From assembly GCF_007990265.1 (NCBI RefSeq), contig NZ_BJWH01000001.1, forward strand, positions 1 through 64,000: a stretch of 64,000 bases of DNA, written 5' to 3'. The notes beneath the pieces are model-generated. The model searched no databases, was not told the origin of the DNA, and saw only the letters and a list, made by a program, of their open reading frames with translations. This DNA is from Cellulomonas terrae. Its GTDB lineage: Bacteria > Actinomycetota > Actinomycetes > Actinomycetales > Cellulomonadaceae. The first letter of the stretch is position 1, and each line of letters starts with the position of its first letter. Position numbers and translations under genes: made by a program. Of the stretch, positions 44,443 through 52,650 are shown in pieces.

Positions 44443-45381
44443 CTAGGGGAACGGCCAGGGGTTCGGGGTGCAGGGCGCGGCCTTGTAGCTCTGCTGCTGC
44501 ATCAGCGGCGCCCGCTGACCCGCCCCGGGGCACCTCTCGTGCCGGTGCCCGAGCAGGTGCCCGACCTCGTGGTTGACCAGGTACTGCCGGTAGGCCGCCT
44601 TGTCCGCGGCGTACTCCTGCGTCGCCAGCACCCACCGGCGCAGGTTGAGCACGGCTCGACCGTTCGTGCCGCACGACACCTCGCCGCCCGTGTCCAGGGG
44701 TGCGCAGAGGTCGTCGACCGTCGCCGGGGAGGCGAGGATCACGCGCATCTCGGCGTCGCCGTCGGTCCGCGCGAACGACAGCGACCCGTCGGCGCCCCAC
44801 CCGCGGGGGTCGTTGAGAGTCGCCATGACGGTCGCGGCGAACGCGGGCCCGTCGACGAGCAGCCCGTCCTCCACCTCGACCCGCACGGTGCGGACGGCAC
44901 CCGTCCCGGGCCCCGGGTCGACGCCCGGGACCACGCTGAACGTGCCTGCGGCGGCCTCGACGACGTCGGCCGAGAGCAGCCCCGCGGCCACGTCCGGTGC
45001 GGTCAGACCCGGAGGCAGGGCGACGATGCCGGGCGCCGGCTCGGTCGGCAGCATCCCCGGCGGCACCTCCACCGGCTCGAGCACGCGCAGCTCACGGCCG
45101 GCGGACGCCCGGCTCTGCGACCCGGCCCGCTCGACGGCGTCGGCGGCGGCCGGGGACGCGGTGCCGAGCGCCGCGTCGACCAGGGCCGCGGTCTGCGGGG
45201 CGCCCGCGGCCCAGAGCGCGCTGGCTGCGCCGAGGGTGAGCCCGACGACCGCCGCGACGGTGGGCAGGACACGCCCGGCGGACCGACCGTGTGCCGTGCG
45301 GCGTCGACGACGAGGGACCGACGGGCGCAGGGACGCGCGCGTCGGTCCCTGGTCCGTCCGGAGCGGTTCCGGGGTCGTCAC
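44443..45381 (-). CDS. DUF3152 membrane-anchored metalloprotease-like protein
   Basis: This 312-residue protein has a basic N-terminus, one transmembrane or signal-anchor segment (about 36-60), and a C-terminal DUF3152 domain. The domain ends with H271-E-V-G-H275-L-L-G-H279-R-H281-E-R-C, an H-E-x-x-H-x-x-G-H zinc motif of the metzincin type, followed by P-L-M-Q-Q-Q as a possible Met-turn. Cys residues in L-C-A-P-L, V-S-C-G-T and C-P-G could form disulfides outside the cell. Streptomycete and mycobacterial homologues are uncharacterised. GTG 45381 is used. It lies upstream of adnA on the same strand with a 63-base gap and is divergent from the TetR gene. Confidence 0.9.
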   Translation of the reverse strand: MTTPEPLRTDQGPTRASLRPSVPRRRRRTAHGRSAGRVLPTVAAVVGLTLGAASALWAAGAPQTAALVDAALGTASPAAADAVERAGSQSRASAGRELRVLEPVEVPPGMLPTEPAPGIVALPPGLTAPDVAAGLLSADVVEAAAGTFSVVPGVDPGPGTGAVRTVRVEVEDGLLVDGPAFAATVMATLNDPRGWGADGSLSFARTDGDAEMRVILASPATVDDLCAPLDTGGEVSCGTNGRAVLNLRRWVLATQEYAADKAAYRQYLVNHEVGHLLGHRHERCPGAGQRAPLMQQQSYKAAPCTPNPWPFP

Positions 45382-45428
45382 CCGGTCATCGTCGCATCTC
45401 GGACACGTCCCGTGGCTACCATCGCGGG

Positions 45429-46097
45429 ATGACGGACGGCACAGACGACCCGACCCCGCGGGCGCGCAGCCCGCGGATGGCTCGCGACGAACGCCGCGCC
45501 CAGGTGCTGCGCATCGCCCAGGAGCTCTTCTCCTCCGAGGGTTTCCACCACGTCTCGATGGACGACATCGCGGAGCGGGCCGAGGTCAGCAAGCCCGTCC
45601 TGTACCGCCACTTCCCCTCGAAGCTCGACCTGTACCTCGCGGTCGTCGACCAGAACGGCGCCGACCTGCTGGTCGCCGTCGACGCCGCTGTGCAGGGCAT
45701 CGAGCAGGGGCCGGTGCGCCGGGGTGACGGGCGCGACGTCATCGCCGCGATCGTCGAGGCGTACATCATGTTCGTCGAGGGCGCAGGAGAGTCGTCCGCC
45801 CTGCTCTTCGAGTCCGACGTCACGCACGACGCCGACGTGCGCGCTCGGGTCGAGCACGCCTCCTCGGAGGCCGCCCGCCGCATCTCCGTGGTGTTGTCGC
45901 AGGTCACGGCCCTGCCGCTGGACGACGCGAGCATGCTCGCGGTCTCGTTGATCTCCATGGCGCAGGGCGCAGCGACGTACCGGCTCCGCCAGCCGTCCGA
46001 CGCCGGGCCGGAACGCACCGTCGAGCTCGTCACCCAGCTGGCCTGGGGCGGGGTGTCCGCGTTGATCCGGCCCGACTTCGAGTACGAGGACGCCTAG
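45429..46097 (+). CDS. TetR-family transcription regulator
   Basis: This 222-residue protein has an N-terminal TetR helix-turn-helix. F-S-S-E-G-F-H-H-V-S-M-D-D-I-A-E-R-A continues E-V-S-K-P-V-L-Y-R-H-F-P-S-K (about 34-66), followed by a helical ligand-binding domain. The ATG lies six bases after TACCAT with no ribosome site, suggesting leaderless transcription. The ligand and targets are unknown. In actinobacteria this regulator is a regular neighbour of the DUF3107 gene, found here 79 bases downstream. Confidence 0.92.
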   Translation: MTDGTDDPTPRARSPRMARDERRAQVLRIAQELFSSEGFHHVSMDDIAERAEVSKPVLYRHFPSKLDLYLAVVDQNGADLLVAVDAAVQGIEQGPVRRGDGRDVIAAIVEAYIMFVEGAGESSALLFESDVTHDADVRARVEHASSEAARRISVVLSQVTALPLDDASMLAVSLISMAQGAATYRLRQPSDAGPERTVELVTQLAWGGVSALIRPDFEYEDA

Positions 46098-46176
46098 GAT
46101 CGGACGACGTGCCCGGCCCACCGGCCGCAGGCGCCCGAGAACCACAGCGTGGAGTGAGGACGTGAAGGAGATGACG

Positions 46177-46401
46177 GTGGAGATCACCATCGGCGTGCAG
46201 AACCTGCCTCGGGAGATCAGCCTCGAGTCCGACCAGACGCCGGACGAGGTCGCTGCCGCCGTGGCCGCCGCCCTGAGCGGACGGCCGGCCCTGGAGCTGG
46301 TGGACGTGCGTGGCCGTCGGGTCATCGTGCCGACCGCGAGCCTCGGCTACGTCGAGATCGGCTCCGAGTCGAAGGGCCGCGTCGGCTTCGGCAACATCTG
46401 A
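46177..46401 (+). CDS. DUF3107 small protein
   Basis: This 74-residue protein matches DUF3107: E-I-T-I-G-V-Q-N-L-P-R-E-I-S-L-E-S at the start and V-P-T-A-S-L-G-Y-V-E-I-G near the end. GTG 46177 was chosen because AAGGAG lies six bases upstream and it gives the usual family length; earlier in-frame starts at 46162 and 46171 would place the ribosome site inside the gene. The function is unknown. It ends at a very strong palindromic terminator. Confidence 0.88.
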   Translation: MEITIGVQNLPREISLESDQTPDEVAAAVAAALSGRPALELVDVRGRRVIVPTASLGYVEIGSESKGRVGFGNI

Positions 46402-46407
46402 GTGAGT

Positions 46408-46451
46408 GCACGACGACGCCCCGCACGGATCCGTGCGGGGCGTCGTCGTGC
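46408..46451. terminator. Perfect 44-base palindromic terminator
   Basis: Bases 46408-46429 are the exact reverse complement of 46430-46451. This gives a stem of about 20 bp with a minimal loop around a central GGATCC. It sits between the convergent DUF3107 and MiaE-like genes, touches the latter's stop region, and has no T-tract. It probably stops transcription in both directions. Confidence 0.75.
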
Positions 46452-46453
46452 GG

Positions 46454-47152
46454 TCAGGCGGTCAGGCCGAGGCGGCTCATCCGGCGCGTGTGCTGGGCGG
46501 TCAGCTCCCCGAAGAGCTTGGCGGGGGCGTTCGGCGGTGCGGAGTCCTGGCTGGCCGAACCGACGGAGACCAGCCGCACGAGTGCGGGACGCTGCACCAG
46601 GAGCCGCTGCACGACGCCGAGGGCCTCCCCCACGAGCCGCCGGCCCCACAGCGCGAGGCGCGCGGTGAGGACACCGTCCGCGGACCCGGCGGCGTCGAGC
46701 TCCGCGACCGCCAGCTCCGCGTGGGAGGCGTCGTCGAGGACCTCGAGGACCACCGCGCGCGAGCCCGCGTCGAGGCCCTCGGCGGCGAGCCGGCAGAAGT
46801 CGTCGGCCACGCCGTACCCGACGTAGGCCTTGAGCAGCCGCTCCCACCAGGAGCCGGGCTGCGTGCGGGCGTCGAAGTCGTCGAGCACGTCGTCGTACTG
46901 GCGCACGGCCGCGACGGGGTCACCGCCGATCTCGGTGATGCGGGCCAGGACCCGGTCGCGGCGCTCGACGGCGGCCGAGGCGAAACGGCTGAGCTCGAGG
47001 CGCTGCTCGATCGTGGGGGCCAGCGCGGAGTCGGCGGCGAGCCGGGCGAAGGCCACGTGCTCGAGCTGCGCGACGAGGCCGAGGAGCTCCACGGCGTCCG
47101 AGTGCTCGAGAGATCCCACCGCAGGAACGGCCTCAGCTCGCGTCGTCGTCAT
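46454..47152 (-). CDS. Ferritin-like (MiaE_2) protein
   Basis: This 232-residue, mainly helical protein matches the ferritin-like MiaE_2 group. It has L-G-L-V-A-Q-L-E-H-V-A-F-A-R-L-A in helix 1 and D-D-A-S-H-A-E-L-A-V-A-E-L later, giving two E-x-x-H-like pairs that could bind a di-iron centre. Known MiaE hydroxylates a modified tRNA base, but this actinobacterial branch is uncharacterised. The ATG at 47152 has no strong ribosome site. It is divergent from the DEAD-box helicase. Confidence 0.85.
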   Translation of the reverse strand: MTTTRAEAVPAVGSLEHSDAVELLGLVAQLEHVAFARLAADSALAPTIEQRLELSRFASAAVERRDRVLARITEIGGDPVAAVRQYDDVLDDFDARTQPGSWWERLLKAYVGYGVADDFCRLAAEGLDAGSRAVVLEVLDDASHAELAVAELDAAGSADGVLTARLALWGRRLVGEALGVVQRLLVQRPALVRLVSVGSASQDSAPPNAPAKLFGELTAQHTRRMSRLGLTA

Positions 47153-47204
47153 CCGAGGATCGTAGCCCCGGCGGGGCGGCGACCGGCCTGCCGGGGTCGT
47201 CGGA

Positions 47205-47434
47205 TAGACTGTGCAGGTAATTCGGTTGCCCGGTCGTCTCGGAATCCCCGTTCGCTCGACGATCAGACCCATTCTCGCGCAGCCCCGGACCCGTCCGGAC
47301 GACGCGCGCGAGTCGACTTGCACGATCGGCTGCCGGCCAACCCGCGTGGTGAACTCCGCTGTCGCCCGGGACGCTCCGACACCCGTCGGCCCCGGCCGCG
47401 CGCGGCGCACCACCCTTCGCAGTGAAGAGTCCTC
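47205..47434 (+). promoter_or_regulatory. Promoter and long leader of the DEAD-box helicase gene
   Basis: TAGACT (47205-47210) is a good -10 box; the -35 is poor. Transcription from it would give a leader of about 220 bases before the helicase GTG. A 75-codon frame (47211-47438) runs through the leader and overlaps the helicase start by four bases (GTGA), but it has no recognisable protein pattern and I do not call it a gene. Cold-shock helicases often have long regulatory leaders; regulation here is inferred. Confidence 0.4.
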
Positions 47435-49240
47435 GTGACCACCACCGACGAGACGCCGGAGCAGGTCTCTGCTCTGGCCGAGCCCATGACCCGACCCCTG
47501 AAGAACACCTGGTCCTCCGTGCAGGCCGTCGAGGCCTCCTTCGCGGACTTCGACGTCCGCCCGGAGATCGTCCAGGCGCTGGCCGACGCCGGCATCACGC
47601 ACCCGTTCCCCATCCAGGCGATGACCCTGCCGGTCGCGCTGTCCGGCCACGACATCATCGGCCAGGCCAAGACGGGGACCGGCAAGACCCTCGGCTTCGG
47701 CGTCCCGCTGCTGCACCGCGTGGTCGCCCCCGGCGAGGAGGGCTACGAGCAGCTCCCCCACGCCGGCAAGCCGCAGGCGCTCGTCGTCGTCCCGACGCGT
47801 GAGCTCGCCGTCCAGGTGGCCGGCGACCTGGCCACGGCCAGCTCGCGCCGCAAGGTCCGCGTCCTGCAGGTCTACGGCGGCCGCGCGTACGAGCCACAGA
47901 TCGACGCCCTCACCAAGGGCGTCGACGTGGTCGTCGGCACCCCCGGCCGCATGATCGACCTGCTCAAGCAGAAGCACCTCGACCTCTCGCACGTGAAGGC
48001 CGTCGTGCTCGACGAGGCCGACGAGATGCTCGACCTCGGCTTCCTGCCCGACGTCGAGACGCTGCTGGCCGCCACCCCGGCGAGCCGCCACACCATGCTC
48101 TTCTCGGCCACCATGCCCGGCGCCGTCGTCGCGATGGCCCGCCGCTACATGACGCAGCCGACGCACATCCGCGCCGCGGACCCGGACGACGACGGCCAGA
48201 CGGTCAAGAACATCAAGCAGGTCGTCTACCGCGCGCACGCCCTCGACAAGGTCGAGATGCTGGCCCGCATCCTGCAGGCCCGCGGCCGCGGCCTGACCAT
48301 CGTCTTCGCCCGCACCAAGCGCACGGCCGCCAAGGTGGCCGACGACCTGGTCGAGCGCGGCTTCGCGGCCGGTGCGCTGCACGGCGACCTGGGCCAGGGC
48401 GCCCGCGAGCAGGCGCTGCGCGCGTTCCGCCACGGCAAGGTCGACGTGCTCGTCGCCACCGACGTGGCAGCCCGCGGTATCGACGTCGAGGCCGTCACGC
48501 ACGTCATCAACTACCAGTGCCCCGAGGACGAGAAGACCTACCTGCACCGCACCGGCCGCACCGGCCGCGCGGGCGCCAAGGGCACCGCCGTCACGTTCGT
48601 CGACTGGGACGACATCCCCCGCTGGGGCCTGATCGACAAGGCGCTCGGCCTGGGCATCCCGGAGCCGATCGAGTCGTACTCGTCGTCGGCCCACGTCTAC
48701 GAGGACCTCGACATCCCCGAGGGCACCAAGGGGCGTCTGCCGAAGGCGCAGCAGACCCGTGAGGGTCTCGGCGCGGAGGTCCTCGAGGACCTGGGCGAGA
48801 CGGGCAAGCGCGGCGGCGGACGTCCCGCCGGCGGCTCGCACTCGGACCAGATCCGGGGCAACCGGGGTGGCGGCGACTCGCGTCGCGGCAGCGACTCGCG
48901 CTCCGGCGACTCGCGCCGCGGGAGCGACTCCCGCTCGGGCGACTCCCGTCCTGCCTCGGCGCCGCGCAGCTCGGGCCCGCAGGCCGAGCGCCCCGCCGAC
49001 GAGGCCGGCGAGCCCCGCGAGGGTGGCACCCGCCGCCGCCGTGGCGGGCGCGGCCGGGGTCGCGGCGAGGGCGGTGCCGAGAACACGACGCCGTCCTCCG
49101 AGGCGCCGACGACCGGCCCGTCCGCCGACCAGGGCACCGACGGAGCGTCGACCGGCGGCACCCGTCGGAGCCGCAGCCGTCGTCGCACGCGCAGCGGCCA
49201 GCCGGCCGAGGGTGGCGCCCCGCAGGCCACCGAGGGCTGA
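47435..49240 (+). CDS. DEAD-box ATP-dependent RNA helicase
   Basis: This 601-residue helicase has the full set of motifs: Q-motif region F-P-I-Q (58-61), A-K-T-G-T-G-K-T (78-85), P-T-R-E-L-A, L-D-E-A-D-E-M-L, S-A-T, and H-R-T-G-R-T-G-R-A-G. After about residue 440 comes a disordered tail rich in Gly, Ser, Arg and Asp that should bind RNA, including two copies of an 11-residue repeat (see repeat entry) and several Arg-rich patches. It unwinds structured RNA, probably in ribosome assembly or RNA decay. It is divergent from the MiaE-like gene and ends at a bidirectional terminator. Confidence 0.95.
   Translation: MTTTDETPEQVSALAEPMTRPLKNTWSSVQAVEASFADFDVRPEIVQALADAGITHPFPIQAMTLPVALSGHDIIGQAKTGTGKTLGFGVPLLHRVVAPGEEGYEQLPHAGKPQALVVVPTRELAVQVAGDLATASSRRKVRVLQVYGGRAYEPQIDALTKGVDVVVGTPGRMIDLLKQKHLDLSHVKAVVLDEADEMLDLGFLPDVETLLAATPASRHTMLFSATMPGAVVAMARRYMTQPTHIRAADPDDDGQTVKNIKQVVYRAHALDKVEMLARILQARGRGLTIVFARTKRTAAKVADDLVERGFAAGALHGDLGQGAREQALRAFRHGKVDVLVATDVAARGIDVEAVTHVINYQCPEDEKTYLHRTGRTGRAGAKGTAVTFVDWDDIPRWGLIDKALGLGIPEPIESYSSSAHVYEDLDIPEGTKGRLPKAQQTREGLGAEVLEDLGETGKRGGGRPAGGSHSDQIRGNRGGGDSRRGSDSRSGDSRRGSDSRSGDSRPASAPRSSGPQAERPADEAGEPREGGTRRRRGGRGRGRGEGGAENTTPSSEAPTTGPSADQGTDGASTGGTRRSRSRRRTRSGQPAEGGAPQATEG
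48872..48949 (+). repeat. Tandem coding repeat in the helicase tail
   Basis: Two 33-base units (48872-48904 and 48905-48937), plus a 12-base partial unit (48938-48949), encode G-D-S-R-R-G-S-D-S-R-S twice and then G-D-S-R. Third codon positions differ between units, so the duplication is old or selected at protein level. The repeat expands a positively charged disordered region. Confidence 0.85.
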
Positions 49241-49248
49241 CCTCACGA

Positions 49249-49287
49249 CGAGAGGGTGCGTGCTCCCGCGGAGCGCGCACCCTCTCG
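49249..49287. terminator. Bidirectional terminator between helicase and marC
   Basis: A 12-bp outer stem (49249-49260 with 49276-49287) encloses a second 5-bp stem (49262-49266 with 49270-49274). It fills the whole gap between the two convergent genes, and the marC stop codon begins at the next base. Confidence 0.85.
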
Positions 49288-49911
49288 CTAGGCCGCCTTG
49301 ATGAACGCCTCGACGGCGTCGGCCACGAGCTGCACGGCGATGGCGGCGAGCAGGAGGCCGGCGATCCGGGTCACCAGGATGGTGCCCGAGTCGCCCAGGA
49401 CGCGGTGGATGACGTTGGCGAACCGCATCGCCAGGTAGAGGCTGACGTGCACGGCGACGACGCCGAGCGCGATGGCCACCCAGTCGGCGACGGTCTTGTC
49501 GGACTGCTGGACGAACACCATCGTCGCGACGATCGCGCCGGGGCCGGCCAGCAGGGGTGTGCCGAGCGGCACGAGGGCGACGTTGACCTTCCCGTTCCCC
49601 GACGGTTGCGGCTCCTCCATCTTGCCGGTCAGCAGCTCCATGGCGATGAGCAGCAGGAGCAGCCCGCCGGACGCCTGCAGCGCGGGCAGCGTGATGTGCA
49701 TGTAGTTGAGCAGCGACTGCCCGAACAGCGCGAAGGCGACGATGACGCCGAGCGCGACGAGCACGGCCTGGCGCGCGGCCCGGTTGCGCTGCTGCCGGGT
49801 CATGGCGCCGGTGAGGCCGAGGAAGATCGGGACGACCCCGGGCGGGTCCATGATCACGAACAGCGTGATGAAGACGGACGCGAAGAGGTAGGCGTCGAAC
49901 ACGTTGCTCAC
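49288..49911 (-). CDS. marC: MarC-family membrane protein
   Basis: This 207-residue protein has about six transmembrane helices and the family landmarks F-V-I-M-D-P-P-G-V-V-P-I-F near the N-terminus and P-L-G-T-P-L-L-A-G-P-G-A-I in the middle. MarC proteins are inner-membrane proteins of unclear function; the old link to multiple antibiotic resistance was not supported in E. coli. The GTG start overlaps the PHP gene stop by four bases (GTGA), so the two are co-translated. Confidence 0.92.
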   Translation of the reverse strand: MSNVFDAYLFASVFITLFVIMDPPGVVPIFLGLTGAMTRQQRNRAARQAVLVALGVIVAFALFGQSLLNYMHITLPALQASGGLLLLLIAMELLTGKMEEPQPSGNGKVNVALVPLGTPLLAGPGAIVATMVFVQQSDKTVADWVAIALGVVAVHVSLYLAMRFANVIHRVLGDSGTILVTRIAGLLLAAIAVQLVADAVEAFIKAA

Positions 49912-50750
49912 GGCCGCACCACGCCCGTCGTGCCCTGCTCCTCGATCTGCGCGAGCACCTCGGGCGCGGTCAGGTTCTCCCCCAGCCGGTTGGCCTTCCC
50001 GGTCCCGTGGTAGTCGCTGGACCCGGTCACGAACAGACCCAGCCGGTCGGCGATCGCGGTCAGCCGCTCGCGCTGCGCCGGCGAGTGGTCGCGGTGGTCG
50101 ACCTCGAGACCGCCCAGGCCGGCCGCGGCCAGGCGGTCGAACACCCGGTCCGGCACGATCCGGCCGCGGGCGTCGGCCCCGGGGTGCGCGAAGACGGGGA
50201 CGCCGCCCGCCGCCCGGATCGCGCGCACGGCGTCGGGCCCGTCGGGGGCGTAGTGGGGCACGTGGTACGGCCCGGCGGCGGACAGCAGGTGGAGGAACGC
50301 GGTGTCCCGGTCGGGCACGATGCCGAGGGCCACCAGGGCGTCCGCGATGTGCGGGCGGCCGACGACGACGGCGTCGCGGGAGTGCTCCAGCACGTCGTCC
50401 CAGGTGATCGGCACGTCCGCGGCGAGGAGCTCGACGATCGCCCGCGCCCGGTTGAGGCGGGCGTCGCGCGTCTTGTCCAGCTCGGCGGTGAGCGCCGGGT
50501 GCGTCGGGTCCTGCAGGTACGACAGCAGGTGGATGCTGATGCCGTGCGCGCGCGCGGAGACCTCGGTCCCCCGCACGAGCGCGATCCCGTGCGCACGGGC
50601 CGCCTCGGTCGCCTCCGCCCAGCCCGCCGTCGTGTCGTGGTCGGTCAGGGCGACCACGTCGAGCCCCGCGGCAGCGGCGTCCGCCACGACCTGTGCGGGT
50701 GCACCTGTCCCGTCCGACGCCGTGGAGTGGGTGTGGAGGTCGATGCGCAC
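49908..50750 (-). CDS. PHP-domain phosphoesterase
   Basis: This 280-residue protein begins M-R-I-D-L-H-T-H-S-T-A-S-D-G-T, the PHP motif with His6 and His8, then T-D-H-D-T (36-40), F-A-H-P-G and S-S-D-Y-H-G-T. Together these give the nine-ligand trinuclear metal site. Related enzymes hydrolyse 5'-3' oligonucleotides, 3',5'-nucleoside bisphosphates or AMP derivatives (TrpH/YciV group), and that role is likely. It is the first gene of a pair with marC and divergent from the aminopeptidase P gene, 35 bases away. Confidence 0.93.
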   Translation of the reverse strand: MRIDLHTHSTASDGTGAPAQVVADAAAAGLDVVALTDHDTTAGWAEATEAARAHGIALVRGTEVSARAHGISIHLLSYLQDPTHPALTAELDKTRDARLNRARAIVELLAADVPITWDDVLEHSRDAVVVGRPHIADALVALGIVPDRDTAFLHLLSAAGPYHVPHYAPDGPDAVRAIRAAGGVPVFAHPGADARGRIVPDRVFDRLAAAGLGGLEVDHRDHSPAQRERLTAIADRLGLFVTGSSDYHGTGKANRLGENLTAPEVLAQIEEQGTTGVVRP

Positions 50751-50785
50751 GGCCTTACCGTAACCGGGGGTGCGAGGATGACCGC

Positions 50786-52312
50786 ATGAGCGAGGACCTG
50801 ACTCCCGAGACGCCCACCGAGCAGCCGCTGGCCGACCGCGGGAGCAACCGTTCCCAGCGCCCCAGCTCGCCGGAGTTCGTGCGGTTCATCACGTCCGGGT
50901 GGGGCGGGCGCGGGCCGTCGACGGTCGAGCGCGGCCCGGCCGCCGAGCACACCGCCGTCCGCCGCTCCGCGCTCTCGGCGCAGTTCCCCGGCGAGCGGCT
51001 CGTGATCCCCGCCGGCACGTTCAAGCAGCGCTCCAACGACACGGACTACCGCTTCCGGCCGCACTCCGCGTTCGCGCACCTCACGGGACTGGGGTCGGAG
51101 CAGGAGCCGGACGCCGTGCTCGTCCTGCACCCCGTCGAGGACGGCGCGGGCGACGAGGGCAGCGGACACCACGCCGTCCTGTACATCCGGCCCCTGGCCG
51201 GCCGGGACACCGAGGAGTTCTTCTCCGACGCCCGCTACGGCGAGTTCTGGGTCGGTGCGCGCCCGACCCTCGAGGACCTCGAGACGCTCACGGGGGTCAG
51301 CACCGCGCACCTCGACGACCTGCGCGACGCGCTGGCCAAGGACGTCGGCGCCGACGGCGTGCAGGTGCGCGTCGTGCCGGAGGCGGACGCGGCGATCGAG
51401 GAGCTCGTCGAGGAGATCCGCGCGACCGAGGCCGCCGGCGAGCGCGACGAGAAGCTGGCCGAGGCCCTGTCCGAGCTCCGGCTGGTCAAGGACGCGCACG
51501 AGATCGAGCAGATGCGCCTGGCCGTGGACACCACGATCGAGGGCTTCGAGAAGATCGTCCGCGCCCTGCCCCGGGCCGTCGCGCACCGGCGCGGCGAGCG
51601 GATCATCGAGGGCACGTTCATCGGGCACGCCCGCGAGGAGGGGAACGCGGTCGGCTACGAGACGATCGCCGCGGCGGGTGAGCACGCCACGACGCTGCAC
51701 TGGATCGACAACGACGGCCAGGTGCGCGCGGGCGAGCTGGTGCTCGTCGACGCCGGGGTCGAGATCGACTCCCTCTACACCGCCGACGTCACCCGCACCC
51801 TGCCCGTCGACGGCACGTTCACCGAGGTCCAGCGCCGCATCTACCAGGCGGTCCTCGACGCGGCCGACGCCGCGTTCGTCGCCGCCGTGCCGGGCGCCAG
51901 GTTCCGCGACGTCCACGCGGCCGCGATGCAGGTCATCGCCGAGCGCCTCGAGCAGTGGGGGCTGCTGCCGGTCACCGCCGAGGAGGCGCTGCTGCCGGAG
52001 AACCAGCACCACCGCCGGTGGATGGTGCACGGCACGAGCCACCACCTCGGTCTCGACGTGCACGACTGCGCGCAGGCCCGCGCGGAGCTCTACCTCGACG
52101 GGATCCTCGAGCCCGGCATGGTGTTCACCATCGAGCCCGGCCTGTACTTCAAGTCCGACGACCTGCTCGTCCCCGAGGAGTTCCGCGGGATCGGCGTGCG
52201 GATCGAGGACGACGTGCTGGTCACCGCCGACGGCAACGAGAACCTGTCCGCCGCGCTGCCCCGCGACCCTGACGCCGTCGAGGCCTGGATGGCGGGTCTG
52301 CTCGACCGCTGA
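50786..52312 (+). CDS. Aminopeptidase P family protein (Xaa-Pro aminopeptidase)
   Basis: This 508-residue enzyme removes N-terminal residues that precede proline. The N-terminal creatinase-like domain (about 60-240) starts with a long disordered stretch (1-30). The C-terminal pita-bread domain shows L-V-D-A-G-V-E-I-D-S-L-Y-T-A-D-V-T-R-T, G-T-S-H-H-L-G-L-D-V-H-D, T-I-E-P-G and G-V-R-I-E-D. These supply the Asp, Asp, His, Glu and Glu ligands of a dinuclear metal site. The ATG at 50786 is behind GAGGA. Confidence 0.95.
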   Translation: MSEDLTPETPTEQPLADRGSNRSQRPSSPEFVRFITSGWGGRGPSTVERGPAAEHTAVRRSALSAQFPGERLVIPAGTFKQRSNDTDYRFRPHSAFAHLTGLGSEQEPDAVLVLHPVEDGAGDEGSGHHAVLYIRPLAGRDTEEFFSDARYGEFWVGARPTLEDLETLTGVSTAHLDDLRDALAKDVGADGVQVRVVPEADAAIEELVEEIRATEAAGERDEKLAEALSELRLVKDAHEIEQMRLAVDTTIEGFEKIVRALPRAVAHRRGERIIEGTFIGHAREEGNAVGYETIAAAGEHATTLHWIDNDGQVRAGELVLVDAGVEIDSLYTADVTRTLPVDGTFTEVQRRIYQAVLDAADAAFVAAVPGARFRDVHAAAMQVIAERLEQWGLLPVTAEEALLPENQHHRRWMVHGTSHHLGLDVHDCAQARAELYLDGILEPGMVFTIEPGLYFKSDDLLVPEEFRGIGVRIEDDVLVTADGNENLSAALPRDPDAVEAWMAGLLDR

Positions 52313-52341
52313 GTGTCGATCGGGCCGGCCGGCCCGCGTCA

Positions 52342-52375
52342 CCTCCTGTGCAGGGACACACACCCCCACAGGAGG
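52342..52375 (+). promoter_or_regulatory. Hairpin masking the ribosome site of the next small gene
   Basis: A perfect 9-bp stem (52342-52350 with 52367-52375, 16-base loop) includes the entire AGGAGG ribosome site of the gene at 52381. Opening of the stem would be needed for translation. A 16-base GC palindrome (52321-52336) precedes it. Regulation is inferred. Confidence 0.45.
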
Positions 52376-52380
52376 CAGAC

Positions 52381-52650
52381 ATGGACCCCAACCTCGCACT
52401 GCTGTTCTCGAGGACCGCGACGATCCGCCTGGTGCACGGCGGCATGGCCGACGGCCCGCAGGTCGAGCCGGCGCCGACGGTGCGCGAGCGACTCAGGGCG
52501 CGGTCGGCGGCCCGGGCTGGTCGGTCGGCGGTCCGCTCGGCGGAGCGGGTGGTCCGGGCGGCGCGACCGGCGGCACGGTCGGCGACCCCCACGGCTGCGA
52601 GCCCGCAGCCGGCGGGTACGCGGTCGACGGGTCCGACGGGCTGGTCGTGA
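52381..52650 (+). CDS. Small basic protein of unknown function
   Basis: This 89-residue protein has an excellent AGGAGG ribosome site at five-base spacing. It begins M-D-P-N-L-A-L-L-F-S-R-T-A-T, contains V-R-E-R-L-R-A-R, and then becomes Arg/Ala rich. The last 53 codons overlap, antisense, the Pro-rich tail of the stress protein gene, so the C-terminal composition may be a by-product of that overlap. The family is not recognised. The strong ribosome site and non-random first 40 residues favour a real gene, but this needs expression data. Confidence 0.5.
   Translation: MDPNLALLFSRTATIRLVHGGMADGPQVEPAPTVRERLRARSAARAGRSAVRSAERVVRAARPAARSATPTAASPQPAGTRSTGPTGWS

Noticed and set aside
41164..45432. 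A plus-strand 1422-codon open frame opposite adnA and the DUF3152 gene
   Set aside because: Shadow of genes with clear helicase, nuclease and metalloprotease motifs on the other strand.
47211..47438. A 75-codon frame in the helicase leader overlapping the helicase start by four bases
   Set aside because: No ribosome site, no conserved pattern; composition looks like untranslated leader. Left as a leader region.
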